NCBI RefSeq assembly: GCF_002871005.1
Contig: NZ_PHSN01000017.1
Span: 124,001-188,000, forward strand
Source: Acidimangrovimonas sediminis
Lineage (GTDB): Bacteria; Pseudomonadota; Alphaproteobacteria; Rhodobacterales; Rhodobacteraceae
Direction: 5' to 3'
DNA: 64,000 nucleotides
The stretch's first letter is position 1, and every line of letters starts with the position of its first letter. The notes under the pieces were generated by a model. The model did no database searches and was not told where the DNA came from. It was given only the letters and a program-made list of their open reading frames with translations. Positions 27,232-35,085 of this stretch are shown here, piece by piece. The position numbers and the translations under genes were made by a program.

Positions 27232-28158
27232 CTATCTGCAAGGGACCTTGAGTTGAGTCGTCGCGTTCGACCGCACGACAGAAAGCGTGCAAAGGCCGAC
27301 CGCACCGGGGGTCAGCGCATCCTTCACCGTCTGCGAGACCGCAGTCGTGGGGGCCGCAGTCGTGGGGGCCGCCACCGCATGGGCCTGATGGATCATCGGC
27401 AGGTCGTTCAGCTCGGCTTCGCTGACCACCACCTCGCCATCCGCCGAATGTTCCAGCGGCTGGGCGCGCGCGACGAAGAGCTTGCCCGACACCGCCGCCT
27501 GCAAGAGCCGCGCGACGATGCGGCTGTCGGTCTGGACGATCAGCGGCGCGCGCGCCCCCCCGGCCGCCGTCTTGTCCCCCGTGGTTCCCGACGCGCCCTT
27601 GCCGTCTGTCGCCGGCAGCGATGCCACCCGCAGCCCCTGCCCCAGAAGACGCGTCTCGACCGACCCGCCGCCGATCGCCCGCTGCCAGAACACGTCGACG
27701 ATACTGCCCGCTGTCAGGAGGTGGCCGATCTGGGCCAGGTTGGCGGGGTATATGCCGATCGCATCCGGGCTTGCCGTCGCCATGGTACCGGTCTCGGGGC
27801 CCGCCTTGTCGATCCCGATGTCGGAAGGGAGGAGAAGCTGGCCCTTCTTCAGCGGCACCAGCGCGACATAAGTGGCCCCGGGGGTCTTGGGCAGGGGCGG
27901 CAGCTGGTGCAGCATCCCCGCGGGCAGCATGGTGCGCGGCAGCCGCAGCGTGGTGAAGGCGTCGGCGGCGACCCGCGCGCCCGGGTCGATCTTGCGCGCG
28001 GGGACGGCCACGCTGATGCGTTCGCCCAGGATGTCTAGGCGATGCTGGACCGCCTCCGCATGCGCCTCGCTCTTGCGTATGACGTAGAAGGTGCCGGCCC
28101 CGGAGGCGAGGATCATCAGGATCCCGACGGCAATCATCAAAAGGATCCTAGGTTGCAT
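27232..28158 (-). CDS. cpaB: Flp pilus assembly protein CpaB (RcpC)
   Basis: A 308-residue protein. It has an N-terminal membrane anchor (residues 6-27), then the SAF-type domain (ISVAVPARKIDPGARVAADA and PAGMLHQLP), the LVPLKKGQLLLPSDIG motif and a YPANLAQIGHLLTAGSIVDVFW stretch, all family features. CpaB acts in the periplasm, near the secretin, during Flp pilus assembly. A 39-bp gap separates it from the pilin. The internal linker at about 190-210 is rich in Gly, Asp and Lys. Confidence 0.93.
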   Translation of the reverse strand: MQPRILLMIAVGILMILASGAGTFYVIRKSEAHAEAVQHRLDILGERISVAVPARKIDPGARVAADAFTTLRLPRTMLPAGMLHQLPPLPKTPGATYVALVPLKKGQLLLPSDIGIDKAGPETGTMATASPDAIGIYPANLAQIGHLLTAGSIVDVFWQRAIGGGSVETRLLGQGLRVASLPATDGKGASGTTGDKTAAGGARAPLIVQTDSRIVARLLQAAVSGKLFVARAQPLEHSADGEVVVSEAELNDLPMIHQAHAVAAPTTAAPTTAVSQTVKDALTPGAVGLCTLSVVRSNATTQLKVPCR

Positions 28159-28197
28159 GGTGCCCCCCCGTCCCAGGGGATGCCCCGGCCTGCCGGC

Positions 28198-28419
28198 CTA
28201 ATCCGAGACCGTGATGGTGGTCGCCGCGGAGGGCAGTGTGGTCGCCGCCATGGCGTTTTGCAGCGATCGCGAACGGGTCCGTTCCAGGCTGGTCGAGAAA
28301 GGCCCGTCGACGAACACGCCAACGCCCGACGCCAGGGCCGCAACCCCGGCGGTCAGCACCACCCATTCCACGGTGACAGCGCCTCGTTCGCACAGGAAGA
28401 ACCTTTTCATCCGCGTCAT
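28198..28419 (-). CDS. flp: Flp/Fap-type prepilin
   Basis: A 73-residue Flp-like major pilin candidate. After a short basic leader (MTRMKRFFLCERG) the prepilin peptidase site is Gly-Ala, and the mature N-terminus AVTVEWVVLTAGVAALASGV has the Glu at position 5 and a hydrophobic helix that polymerise class IVb pilins. The C-terminal 30 residues are Ala/Thr-rich. The ATG at 28410 is an alternative. It lies at the head of the pilus genes, 39 bp before cpaB. No prepilin peptidase gene is in this window. Confidence 0.85.
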   Translation of the reverse strand: MTRMKRFFLCERGAVTVEWVVLTAGVAALASGVGVFVDGPFSTSLERTRSRSLQNAMAATTLPSAATTITVSD

Positions 28420-28472
28420 GCCAGCCCCCCGCCGGAAAACGTCTCCGCCTTCCTAGCACAGGATCTTCAGTC

Positions 28473-28486
28473 AGCAATACTTTCGT
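28473..28486. promoter_or_regulatory. Weak variant of the island motif before the pilin gene
   Basis: AGCAATACTTTCGT matches 10 of 14 bases of the motif ATACATACTTTAGT found elsewhere in the island. It lies in the 80-bp gap between tadD and the pilin. On its own it could be chance; it is listed because of its position. Confidence 0.25.
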
Positions 28487-28499
28487 CAACATAGATATC

Positions 28500-29288
28500 C
28501 TAATTGAATACCAGATATCCTATCGGCTTTCCTGCCGCGGCGGCGGCCCGGATCTTGCGGTAGTAGGCGATTTTCGCCTCGATCTCGTCGGGCGACAGCA
28601 CACCGTCCAGCACGGCGCGCGCATCCGCGTCGCGGCCGTCCAGCACATAGGCCAGCGCCATGTTCTGGCGGACGGTGTCGCCGCGGACCGGATCACGCAC
28701 CAGCTCCTCGAGCACCCGTGTGCCGGCGCCGATCTGGCCAGACAGCACCTGCGACAGGCCATAGTTCGTCAGCAGGGCGAAATCGGTCGGATACCATTTC
28801 AGCGCCTGGGTATAGACCTTCTGCGCCGCCGCGTATTCCGACAGGAAATCCAGCGAGACCGCCTTGCCGGTAAGGGCCGCCAGGTTGCGCGGCGCGATCT
28901 TCAGCGCGTCGCCGTAGAAGACCTGCGCCTTGCGGGGCTGCTTGCGCGACAGCGACAGAAAGCCCAGCTCCGTCAAAACCTCGACATTGCGGGGGCTTAG
29001 CTGATGCGCCCGTTCCAGCGCGTTGCCCGCGCGCACGTACTGACCCAGCGCGATGTAGCTACGTCCGAGGCCCAGCAGGGCCGGCACGCTGTCGAGTTCC
29101 TTGCGCGAGGCGCGCTCGTACAAGGTCGCGGCCTGGCGGTAATCACCGCTGACATAGGCCGCGTCGGCGACCTTGACCGCCTGCGAACTCGCCCGGGGCG
29201 AGAACGGCGTGCCCGTTCCGCCGCCCAGCGACGCGCAACCACCAAGCAGTGCAACCGTCAGCAGAAGAAAGCAGATCCGCTTCATCAC
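28500..29288 (-). CDS. tadD: TadD, TPR lipoprotein of the Flp pilus system
   Basis: A 262-residue lipoprotein with a lipobox (LLGGCAS, Cys18) and several TPR repeats, such as YRQAATLYERASRKELDSVP, GNALERAHQLSPRNVEVL, and KVYTQALKWYPTDFALL. TadD proteins are pilotins or assembly factors for the secretin. Start is 29288 (a second ATG is three bases later). It heads the minus-strand Tad operon and is separated from the pilin by 80 bp. Confidence 0.9.
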   Translation of the reverse strand: MMKRICFLLLTVALLGGCASLGGGTGTPFSPRASSQAVKVADAAYVSGDYRQAATLYERASRKELDSVPALLGLGRSYIALGQYVRAGNALERAHQLSPRNVEVLTELGFLSLSRKQPRKAQVFYGDALKIAPRNLAALTGKAVSLDFLSEYAAAQKVYTQALKWYPTDFALLTNYGLSQVLSGQIGAGTRVLEELVRDPVRGDTVRQNMALAYVLDGRDADARAVLDGVLSPDEIEAKIAYYRKIRAAAAAGKPIGYLVFN

Positions 29289-29645
29289 CCCTCATCCCAC
29301 GGTTCGGCACAAAGTTGCGCGCAGGCGCGGCAACTCGCCTCTTTTCAGTCAGGACAGAGACCAACGCAAGCGCCGTTTACACTTTGGAGACCACCACCCT
29401 CCAAACGACTCCATCCCACGTCCTCATCATCATCAAGACATTCTTTCGGACGGAAGCTGAAGTTCAAGCAGCTTGACGAATGTTGCAGAAAAACAACCCG
29501 AAACGCATTGTTTCCAATCCATAAGATTGCTTATACATACTTTAGTAGGTTTAAACATACCAACGCTTATCTTCCGAGTCTTCCGAGACCACCGAGCGCG
29601 TCGATCAGAAGTCTACGAAGCAACCAAACACCGAGAGAGCCGACC
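29289..29645. other. Divergent regulatory region between tadD and the first prefix-domain adhesin
   Basis: This 357-bp gap is markedly AT-richer than the flanks, has no gene, and lies between two genes transcribed away from each other. It contains the exact motif ATACATACTTTAGT (29533-29546) and the palindrome GTTTAAAC just after it. Promoters for both directions should be here; -35/-10 boxes could not be assigned with confidence. Confidence 0.6.
29533..29546. promoter_or_regulatory. Island motif ATACATACTTTAGT, copy 1
   Basis: This 14-bp sequence occurs exactly three times in the window (also 45503-45516 and 51938-51951 in the opposite sense or on the other strand), each time in a divergent gap of the adhesion island. 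Here it lies 99 bp before the 875-aa repetitive protein and 244 bp from tadD. Function is inferred. Confidence 0.6.
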
Positions 29646-32273
29646 ATGCCCGACACCATTACCATTGACGTCAAATCCCCACGCGACGTGACCCTGCCCG
29701 TCCCCAAGTCGGACGTTGCCCAGTTCGAAAGGGTCGGACAGAATCTCGTGGTGCACGAGAAATGCGGGAACGAGATCCTCATCCACGACTTCTTCGAGAA
29801 AGGCCCCAACGGCGAGGTGAGCCGCCTGCTCTACCCTGACGGGACCTTCTCGTTGATCGACGGCAACACCCAGGCGGAAGAGATCGCTGGCATCGGCCAG
29901 GGCATGGACGAGAACCAGGCGGCCTTTGCGGCCGTCGGCCTCGGCCTTCTGGGCGCGGCGCTCGCCGCCAGCGGCGGCGGCAGCGACAGCTCGAGCACCG
30001 ATACGACCGACACGACGGATACCACCGGTACGACCGACGCCACCGACACCACCGATACCACCGGCGGCACGGACACGACCGACACCACGGATAACACCGA
30101 CACCACGGACAACACCGACAACACGGATAACACCGACACCACGGACAACACCGACAACACCGACAACACCGACAACACCGATACAACCGATACAACCGAT
30201 ACAACCCAAACGCTTGGGCTGCTCGACTCGGTGGCGGGCGACAATGGTCTGCTTGGAACCGATGGGCCGCTCAGCGGCACCGGCCTTGTCGGCGACAACT
30301 CCCTGCTCGGGACGCTGACCGCATCCGACGGGCTGCTGCAGCAACTCGCCGGCAACGACGGCACGCTTTCCGACGTGACGGGCAACGATGGCCTGGTGGG
30401 CGACCTCCTCGGCGTCGGCCTGCTGGGTGACTCGACCGACTCCCCGACCGCGGCGGACGGCATTCTCGACCCGGTGATCGCGGATGAGGGCCTGTTGGGT
30501 GACGTGACCGGCGACAGCGGGTTGTTGGGCGATGTGACCGGGGCGAACGGCCTGCTGGGCGATCTGGTCGGCAACGACGGTGCCCTCGGCGGCCTGACGG
30601 GGATCGACGGACTGGTCGGCGAGCTCACGGGTCAGCCGCTCCTCGGGGACGACACCTCGGACAGCAGCGGTGGAAGCGACCTCCTCGGGGGGCTGCTCGG
30701 TGGCACTGATGCGCTCAGCGGCGTGACCGACACGCTCAGCGGCCTGACCGACGGTCTGCTCGGCGGTTCCGATCCGCTCAGCGGCGTAACGGACACGCTC
30801 AGCGGCCTGACCGACGGCCTGCTCGGCGGTTCCGACCCGCTCAGCGGCGTGACCGACACGCTCAGCGGCCTGACCGACGGCCTGCTCGGTGGCTCCGATC
30901 CGCTCAGCGGCGTGACCGATACGGTCAGCAGCCTTCTGGGCGGCGACGGGTCCAGCCCGATCAGCGGACTCACGGATACGCTCAGCGGCCTCACCGACGG
31001 CCTGCTCGGCGGTTCCGACCCGCTCAGCGGCGTGACCGATACGGTCAGCAGCCTTCTGGGTGGCGCCGGATCCAGCCCGATCAGCGGCCTCACGGATCCC
31101 GTGAGTGGCCTGACCGACGGCCTGCTCGGTGGCTCCGACCCGCTCAGCGGCGTGACCGATACGGTCAGCAGCCGTCTGGGCGGCGACGGGTCCAGCCCGA
31201 TCAGCGGACTCACGGATACGCTCAGCGGCCTCACCGACGGTCTGCTCGGCGGCTCCGATCCGCTCAGCGGTGTAACCGATACGGTCAGCAGCCTTCTGGG
31301 TGGCGACGGATCCAGCCCGATCAGCGGCCTCACGGATACCGTGAGTGGCCTGACCGACGGCCTGCTCGGTGGCTCCGATCCGCTCAGCGGCGTGACCGAT
31401 ACGGTCAGCAGCCTTCTGGGCGGCGACGGGTCCAGCCCGATCAGCGGGCTCACGGATACGCTCAGTGGCCTGACCGACGGTCTGCTCGGCGGCTCCGATC
31501 CGCTCAGCGGCGTGACCGATACGGTCAGCAGCCGTCTGGGTGGCGACGGGTCCAGCCCGATCAGCGGCCTCACGGATACGGTGAGTGGCCTCACCGACGG
31601 CCGGCTCGGTGGTTCCGACCCGCTCAGCGGCGTGACCGCTACGGTCAGCAGCCTTCTGCGTGGCGACGGATCCAGCCCGCTCAGCGGGCTCACGGATACG
31701 GTGGGTGGCCTGACGGACGGCCTGCTCGGTGGCTCCGCTCCGCTCAGCGGCGTGACCGATACGGTCAGCAGCCTTCTGGGTGGCGACGGATCCAGCCCGA
31801 TCAGCGGGCTCACGGATACCGTGAGTGGTCTCACCGACGGCCTGCTCGGTGGCTCCGACCCGCTCAGCGGCGTGACCGATACGGTCAGCAGCCTTCTGGG
31901 TGGCGACGGATCCAGCCCGCTCAGCGGGCTCACGGATACCGTGAGTGGTCTCACCGACGGCCTGCTCGGTGGCTCCGACCCGCTCAGCGGCGTGACCGAC
32001 ACGGTCAGCAGCCTTCTGGGCGGCGGGGTCGACCAGATCCTGGCCGGTCTGACCGGGGGCGATACCAGCGGCGCCACCTCCTCGCTGACCGACACGGTGT
32101 CCTCGCTGACCAGCTCGCTGGGCGACACCGGCAGCGCCAGCTCGGCCGTGGGGGGCTTGCTGGGAACGGTGGGCGACACCGCCTCGGGCCTGCTTGGCGC
32201 GTCGACCGGCGAAGATCTGGTCTCGTCGCTCCTGCACGAGGCCAGCTCGCTCAGCGATACGGGAATCGGCTGA
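29646..32273 (+). CDS. Large repetitive surface protein 1 with Bap/LapF-like prefix domain (type I secretion substrate candidate)
   Basis: An 875-residue acidic protein. Residues about 1-85 match the Bap/BapA/LapF prefix-like domain (VGQNLVVHEKCGNEILIHDFF). A hydrophobic Ala/Gly helix follows (about 91-110), then a Thr/Asp/Asn tract (118-188, TDTTD and TDNTD units). The rest is Leu/Gly-rich repeats: irregular 10-12-residue units (GLLGDVTGxxG), then three 21-residue units (30714-30902), nine full 40-residue units and one partial (30903-32024), and a non-repetitive end. No RTX nonapeptides, VCBS or Ig repeats were seen, and there is no cleavable signal; a TolC/ABC/HlyD exporter lies nearby, so type I secretion is likely. 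It may act as a biofilm or surface-layer adhesin. The frame opens upstream; the ATG at 29646 is chosen because it begins the prefix domain. Confidence 0.8.
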   Translation: MPDTITIDVKSPRDVTLPVPKSDVAQFERVGQNLVVHEKCGNEILIHDFFEKGPNGEVSRLLYPDGTFSLIDGNTQAEEIAGIGQGMDENQAAFAAVGLGLLGAALAASGGGSDSSSTDTTDTTDTTGTTDATDTTDTTGGTDTTDTTDNTDTTDNTDNTDNTDTTDNTDNTDNTDNTDTTDTTDTTQTLGLLDSVAGDNGLLGTDGPLSGTGLVGDNSLLGTLTASDGLLQQLAGNDGTLSDVTGNDGLVGDLLGVGLLGDSTDSPTAADGILDPVIADEGLLGDVTGDSGLLGDVTGANGLLGDLVGNDGALGGLTGIDGLVGELTGQPLLGDDTSDSSGGSDLLGGLLGGTDALSGVTDTLSGLTDGLLGGSDPLSGVTDTLSGLTDGLLGGSDPLSGVTDTLSGLTDGLLGGSDPLSGVTDTVSSLLGGDGSSPISGLTDTLSGLTDGLLGGSDPLSGVTDTVSSLLGGAGSSPISGLTDPVSGLTDGLLGGSDPLSGVTDTVSSRLGGDGSSPISGLTDTLSGLTDGLLGGSDPLSGVTDTVSSLLGGDGSSPISGLTDTVSGLTDGLLGGSDPLSGVTDTVSSLLGGDGSSPISGLTDTLSGLTDGLLGGSDPLSGVTDTVSSRLGGDGSSPISGLTDTVSGLTDGRLGGSDPLSGVTATVSSLLRGDGSSPLSGLTDTVGGLTDGLLGGSAPLSGVTDTVSSLLGGDGSSPISGLTDTVSGLTDGLLGGSDPLSGVTDTVSSLLGGDGSSPLSGLTDTVSGLTDGLLGGSDPLSGVTDTVSSLLGGGVDQILAGLTGGDTSGATSSLTDTVSSLTSSLGDTGSASSAVGGLLGTVGDTASGLLGASTGEDLVSSLLHEASSLSDTGIG
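29997..30209 (+). repeat. Thr/Asp/Asn-coding low-complexity tract
   Basis: Tandem short units based on acNgacacc (Thr-Asp-Thr, Thr-Asp-Asn) encode residues 118-188. The tract is strongly acidic and Thr-rich, so it could be a flexible or O-glycosylated stalk. Confidence 0.85.
30714..32024 (+). repeat. Tandem array of 63-bp and 120-bp in-frame repeats
   Basis: Three 63-bp units (30714-30902) are followed by nine near-identical 120-bp units (from 30903, 31023, 31143, 31263, 31383, 31503, 31623, 31743, 31863) and a truncated tenth from 31983. Each 120-bp unit opens with ctcagcggcgtgaccga and encodes 40 residues beginning LSGVTDTVSSLLGG and containing SSPISGLTDT and DGLLGGSDP. The unit from 31623 is the most divergent. 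High nucleotide identity between units suggests recent amplification or gene conversion and probable length polymorphism. Confidence 0.9.
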
Positions 32274-32283
32274 CGATCACAGC

Positions 32284-32309
32284 TGCTGGGCGGGTCCGCC
32301 CGCCCAGCA
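32284..32309 (+). terminator. Perfect 11-bp hairpin after repetitive protein 1
   Basis: TGCTGGGCGGG pairs perfectly with CCCGCCCAGCA around a TCCG loop, 11 bp after the stop. There is no T-run. It probably limits read-through into the second prefix-domain gene. Confidence 0.65.
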
Positions 32310-32543
32310 CCCAACCTGCACGAGACCCAACCTGGACGAGAATCGTCGCCGCCTGTGGCGCGGCGGCCACGACCGGGAAACGATCCGCAATCCCTCTCAC
32401 GGCGAAAGCCGTTCGAATATCCTTAATTTCCAGCGGAATGCGGGCATATATCGTTTGGAAAACTTATTCAGCATTAGTTTGCATGGACAAACTCCAGATG
32501 GTAACGGATCCGAATGTATGTCCGCGCGCGAATGGAGAGCTGA

Positions 32544-33686
32544 ATGGCTGTAGAGATTTTCAGCCTGTCCAAGTCTGACGGAAGAATTCACCGGACCTAC
32601 GGAAGTTCAGCGACGCTTAGCTCTTCGTCTGATGTGTTTTTCGGCCCCGATGCGCCCGGCATCGCCTATTTCGACAAGTCCGGCGCGGATCTGAAAGTTA
32701 CCCTCCTCGACGGGCAGGAGATCCTGCTGCACGACTTCTTCGTCGTCGATGCCAAGGGGGATTTCAGCCGGCTGCTGCTGAGCCAGAACGGCCCGGCCGA
32801 GGTGACCGGCATGCTGGCCCCCGAGCCGGAGCCCGACCCCTCCGCCCCGCACGACGCGCAACCGCAGCACGACATGACCACCGCGTCCTCGGATCATGCG
32901 GCGGCCGCCGCAGCCGGCGCAGCGGATGCCGCGGCGGGGGATGGCGCGGCGGCAGGATCGCCCGACCAGGCCGCCGACGGAAGCGGTGACAGCAGCGGCA
33001 CCGGCGACACCGGGGCAAGCGGCGGCTTCGGCTTCGGCCTGGACGCGGGGCAATTGCTGATCGGCGGGGCCACCATCGCGGGCGGGCTGATCGCCTTTCA
33101 CGGGTTCGACTCCTCGGGCGGCAACTCGGCCACCGAGGCAACCGACACGACGGATACGACGGATACGACCGACCCGACGGACAACACCCAGGCCACCGAC
33201 GCGACGGACCAGACCGACGCGACCGATACCACGGACCAGACGGACACGACCGACACCACGGATGCGACCGATACCACGGATGCAACCGATACCACGGACA
33301 CGACCGATACCACCGATACCACGGACACCACCGTTGCGACGGACACCACCGATGCGACGGACGGGACCGACGGCACGGATACGACGGATGCCACGGACAC
33401 GACCGACACCCAGGTCGTGCAGGGAACCCTCGACCACGTGCTGACGCTTCTGGGGCTGGACAGCGGAACAACCGACAGCACGACCAGCAGCGACGGCACC
33501 GTGACCAGCTCGGACAGCACCGGCTCCAGCGCGCTTTCGGGCGGGATCTTTGCCGACAGCACGGATTCCGGCACCGACAGCAGCACGTCGCAGGTGCTGG
33601 GTACCAGCGCCGACACCGCCAGCACCGACACGACGCAATCCCTGCTGGACGACCTGCTTAACACCGACACCTCGCACGGGGTCTGA
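32544..33686 (+). CDS. Surface protein 2 with Bap-like prefix domain and Thr/Asp tract
   Basis: A 380-residue protein related to protein 1. The N-terminal 90 residues hold the prefix-like segment (GIAYFDKSGADLKVTLLDGQ, then EILLHDFF), followed by a Pro/Ala-rich linker, a hydrophobic Gly-rich helix (LLIGGATIAGGLIAFHGF, about 172-190), and a long Thr/Asp tract (33141-33412, TDTTDTTD and TDATD units). The C-terminal 80 residues are Ser/Thr-rich with SLLDDLLN. It lacks the Leu/Gly repeats of its relatives. It is short for an adhesin and could be a companion or anchoring factor. The ATG at 32544 has GGAGAG upstream. The T1SS genes start two bases after its stop, so it is likely the exporter's cognate substrate. 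Confidence 0.72.
   Translation: MAVEIFSLSKSDGRIHRTYGSSATLSSSSDVFFGPDAPGIAYFDKSGADLKVTLLDGQEILLHDFFVVDAKGDFSRLLLSQNGPAEVTGMLAPEPEPDPSAPHDAQPQHDMTTASSDHAAAAAAGAADAAAGDGAAAGSPDQAADGSGDSSGTGDTGASGGFGFGLDAGQLLIGGATIAGGLIAFHGFDSSGGNSATEATDTTDTTDTTDPTDNTQATDATDQTDATDTTDQTDTTDTTDATDTTDATDTTDTTDTTDTTDTTVATDTTDATDGTDGTDTTDATDTTDTQVVQGTLDHVLTLLGLDSGTTDSTTSSDGTVTSSDSTGSSALSGGIFADSTDSGTDSSTSQVLGTSADTASTDTTQSLLDDLLNTDTSHGV
33141..33412 (+). repeat. Thr/Asp-coding tandem tract in surface protein 2
   Basis: Repeated acc/acg-gat/gac codons encode TDTTD, TDATD and TDQTD units. It is the counterpart of the tract in protein 1, placed after rather than before most of the protein's length. Confidence 0.85.
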
Positions 33687-33687
33687 C

Positions 33688-35049
33688 ATGAGCGCGGGGT
33701 CTGATATGGGACGGCCCGGTTTCCGCCCCCGCCGGCCAGGGACGCGCCTGCCACGGACACGCGTGCCACGGACACGGGTGCCCGGGGCCGTTCTGCAAGC
33801 GGGCTGTCTGGGCGCGCTGTGCCTCGCGCTGGCGGCGGGCGCCGGCAGGGCGGCGGAGCAGGCCGCACCGCTCAGCCTGCGCCAGGCACTTGAAACCGCG
33901 TCGGCCCGCGATGCGGGCATCTCCGGCAACCGGCAGAAGATCGCCCGCCAGACCACCAACATCCAGTCGGCCAAGGACGCGCTTCGCCCCTCGCTCGCGC
34001 TTGCCGGCGATACGACATCGGTTGGCGACAACATTCCCGTCGCGACCCTGACGCTGTCGCAGGTGCTGTTCGACTGGGGCCTCGCCCGCAGCAAGATCCG
34101 CAGCGCGTCGCAGGCGCGCATCAAGGCCGTCGCCGACCTCAAGAGCGCGGTCGAGGACCTCGCGCTCAACGTCGCGAACCTGTACATCGAGGTCGCAATC
34201 GACAAGATCAAGCTTCGGAAAACGCAGGATTATCTTGAGTTCGCGCAGCGCATCGAGAAGGTGTCCAACCGGCGGGTGACCGCCGGGGCTGCGGACCGCT
34301 CCGAGATCGCCCGCGCCCGGCTGGAGGTCGCGCGGGCGCAAGACCAGATCGCGCAGCTCGACTCGGACCGCCAGACGGCGATGACGGAGCTGGAGTTCTA
34401 CACCGGTCAGCCGGTCGCCGAGATCGGCCCGCCCCCTGCCCTGTCCGTGACCCGCCGCTTCAAGTCGAGCGCCGCGGTCATCCGTGCGGCGATGAATGCG
34501 CCGGACTATCTTTCCGCGAAGGCCGAGGTGCAGATCGCCGCGGCCGCGGTGGATACCGCCCGCGCCTCGCGCAAGCCGAAGATCATCCTCAAGGCGGTCG
34601 GCCTGCAAGAACTGGACGGCGGCCATGGCACCAGTGCCTCTATCGGGATCACCACTTCGCTCAGCTTCGATGCCGGCAATCTGGCGGGCCGGGGCGTGCA
34701 GGGCGCGCGCCAGGATCTGGCCGCCGCCAAGGCCAACCAGCTGGCGGTTGAACGCAAGCTTCAGAACCAGCTGCGAACCTATGTCAGCCAGATCCAGTCG
34801 CTTGCGACGACCGAGCAGGCGCAGAGCGCGCAGCTGACGCAGGCGGAGGCGGTGCGCCAGGTTTACGAACAGCAGTTCACAGGGGGCCAGCGCGAGCTGG
34901 TGGATGTGCTGACCGCGGGGCGCGATCTCTACGACGCCCAGATCGACGAGACCGACACTTTCAGCCAGCGGCTCAAGACCGAATACGAGGCGGCCCACGC
35001 GGTGGGCATGCTGGGTTCGCTGATCATCGCTTCGGGAAAGCGGAACTAG
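33688..35049 (+). CDS. TolC-family outer-membrane channel of a type I secretion system
   Basis: A 453-residue OEP-family protein. After a basic, repetitive N-terminus (TRVPRTRVPGA) and a Sec signal (about 35-55), the mature part begins AAPLSLRQALETA and has the coiled-coil halves typical of TolC (for example LALNVANLYIEVAIDKIKLRKT and SYxTARASRKPKI), with FEYTGQPVAEIG between. It is close to the AggA/LapE group. It forms the exit duct for the ABC/HlyD pair encoded next. The start at 33688 is two bases after the preceding stop; a second ATG at 33706 is possible. A 13-bp direct repeat (GGGGTCTGA-ATG) spans both candidates. Confidence 0.9.
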   Translation: MSAGSDMGRPGFRPRRPGTRLPRTRVPRTRVPGAVLQAGCLGALCLALAAGAGRAAEQAAPLSLRQALETASARDAGISGNRQKIARQTTNIQSAKDALRPSLALAGDTTSVGDNIPVATLTLSQVLFDWGLARSKIRSASQARIKAVADLKSAVEDLALNVANLYIEVAIDKIKLRKTQDYLEFAQRIEKVSNRRVTAGAADRSEIARARLEVARAQDQIAQLDSDRQTAMTELEFYTGQPVAEIGPPPALSVTRRFKSSAAVIRAAMNAPDYLSAKAEVQIAAAAVDTARASRKPKIILKAVGLQELDGGHGTSASIGITTSLSFDAGNLAGRGVQGARQDLAAAKANQLAVERKLQNQLRTYVSQIQSLATTEQAQSAQLTQAEAVRQVYEQQFTGGQRELVDVLTAGRDLYDAQIDETDTFSQRLKTEYEAAHAVGMLGSLIIASGKRN

Positions 35050-35085
35050 CGGAACAGAAGGCGCCAGACGCCAGGAGGTTCGAGA

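Noticed and set aside
30903-32024. Repeat array as a possible CRISPR
   Set aside because: Units are 120 bp, contiguous, without unique spacers, in frame with a protein, and no cas gene is nearby.
29646-32273. RTX adhesin call for the large repetitive protein
   Set aside because: No GGxGxDxUx nonapeptides and no typical C-terminal signal were found; only position near a type I exporter supports secretion.
29613-32314. Long antisense frames opposite the repetitive surface protein
   Set aside because: They are mirror images of the tandem repeats and lack ribosome sites; the plus-strand product has a recognisable prefix domain.
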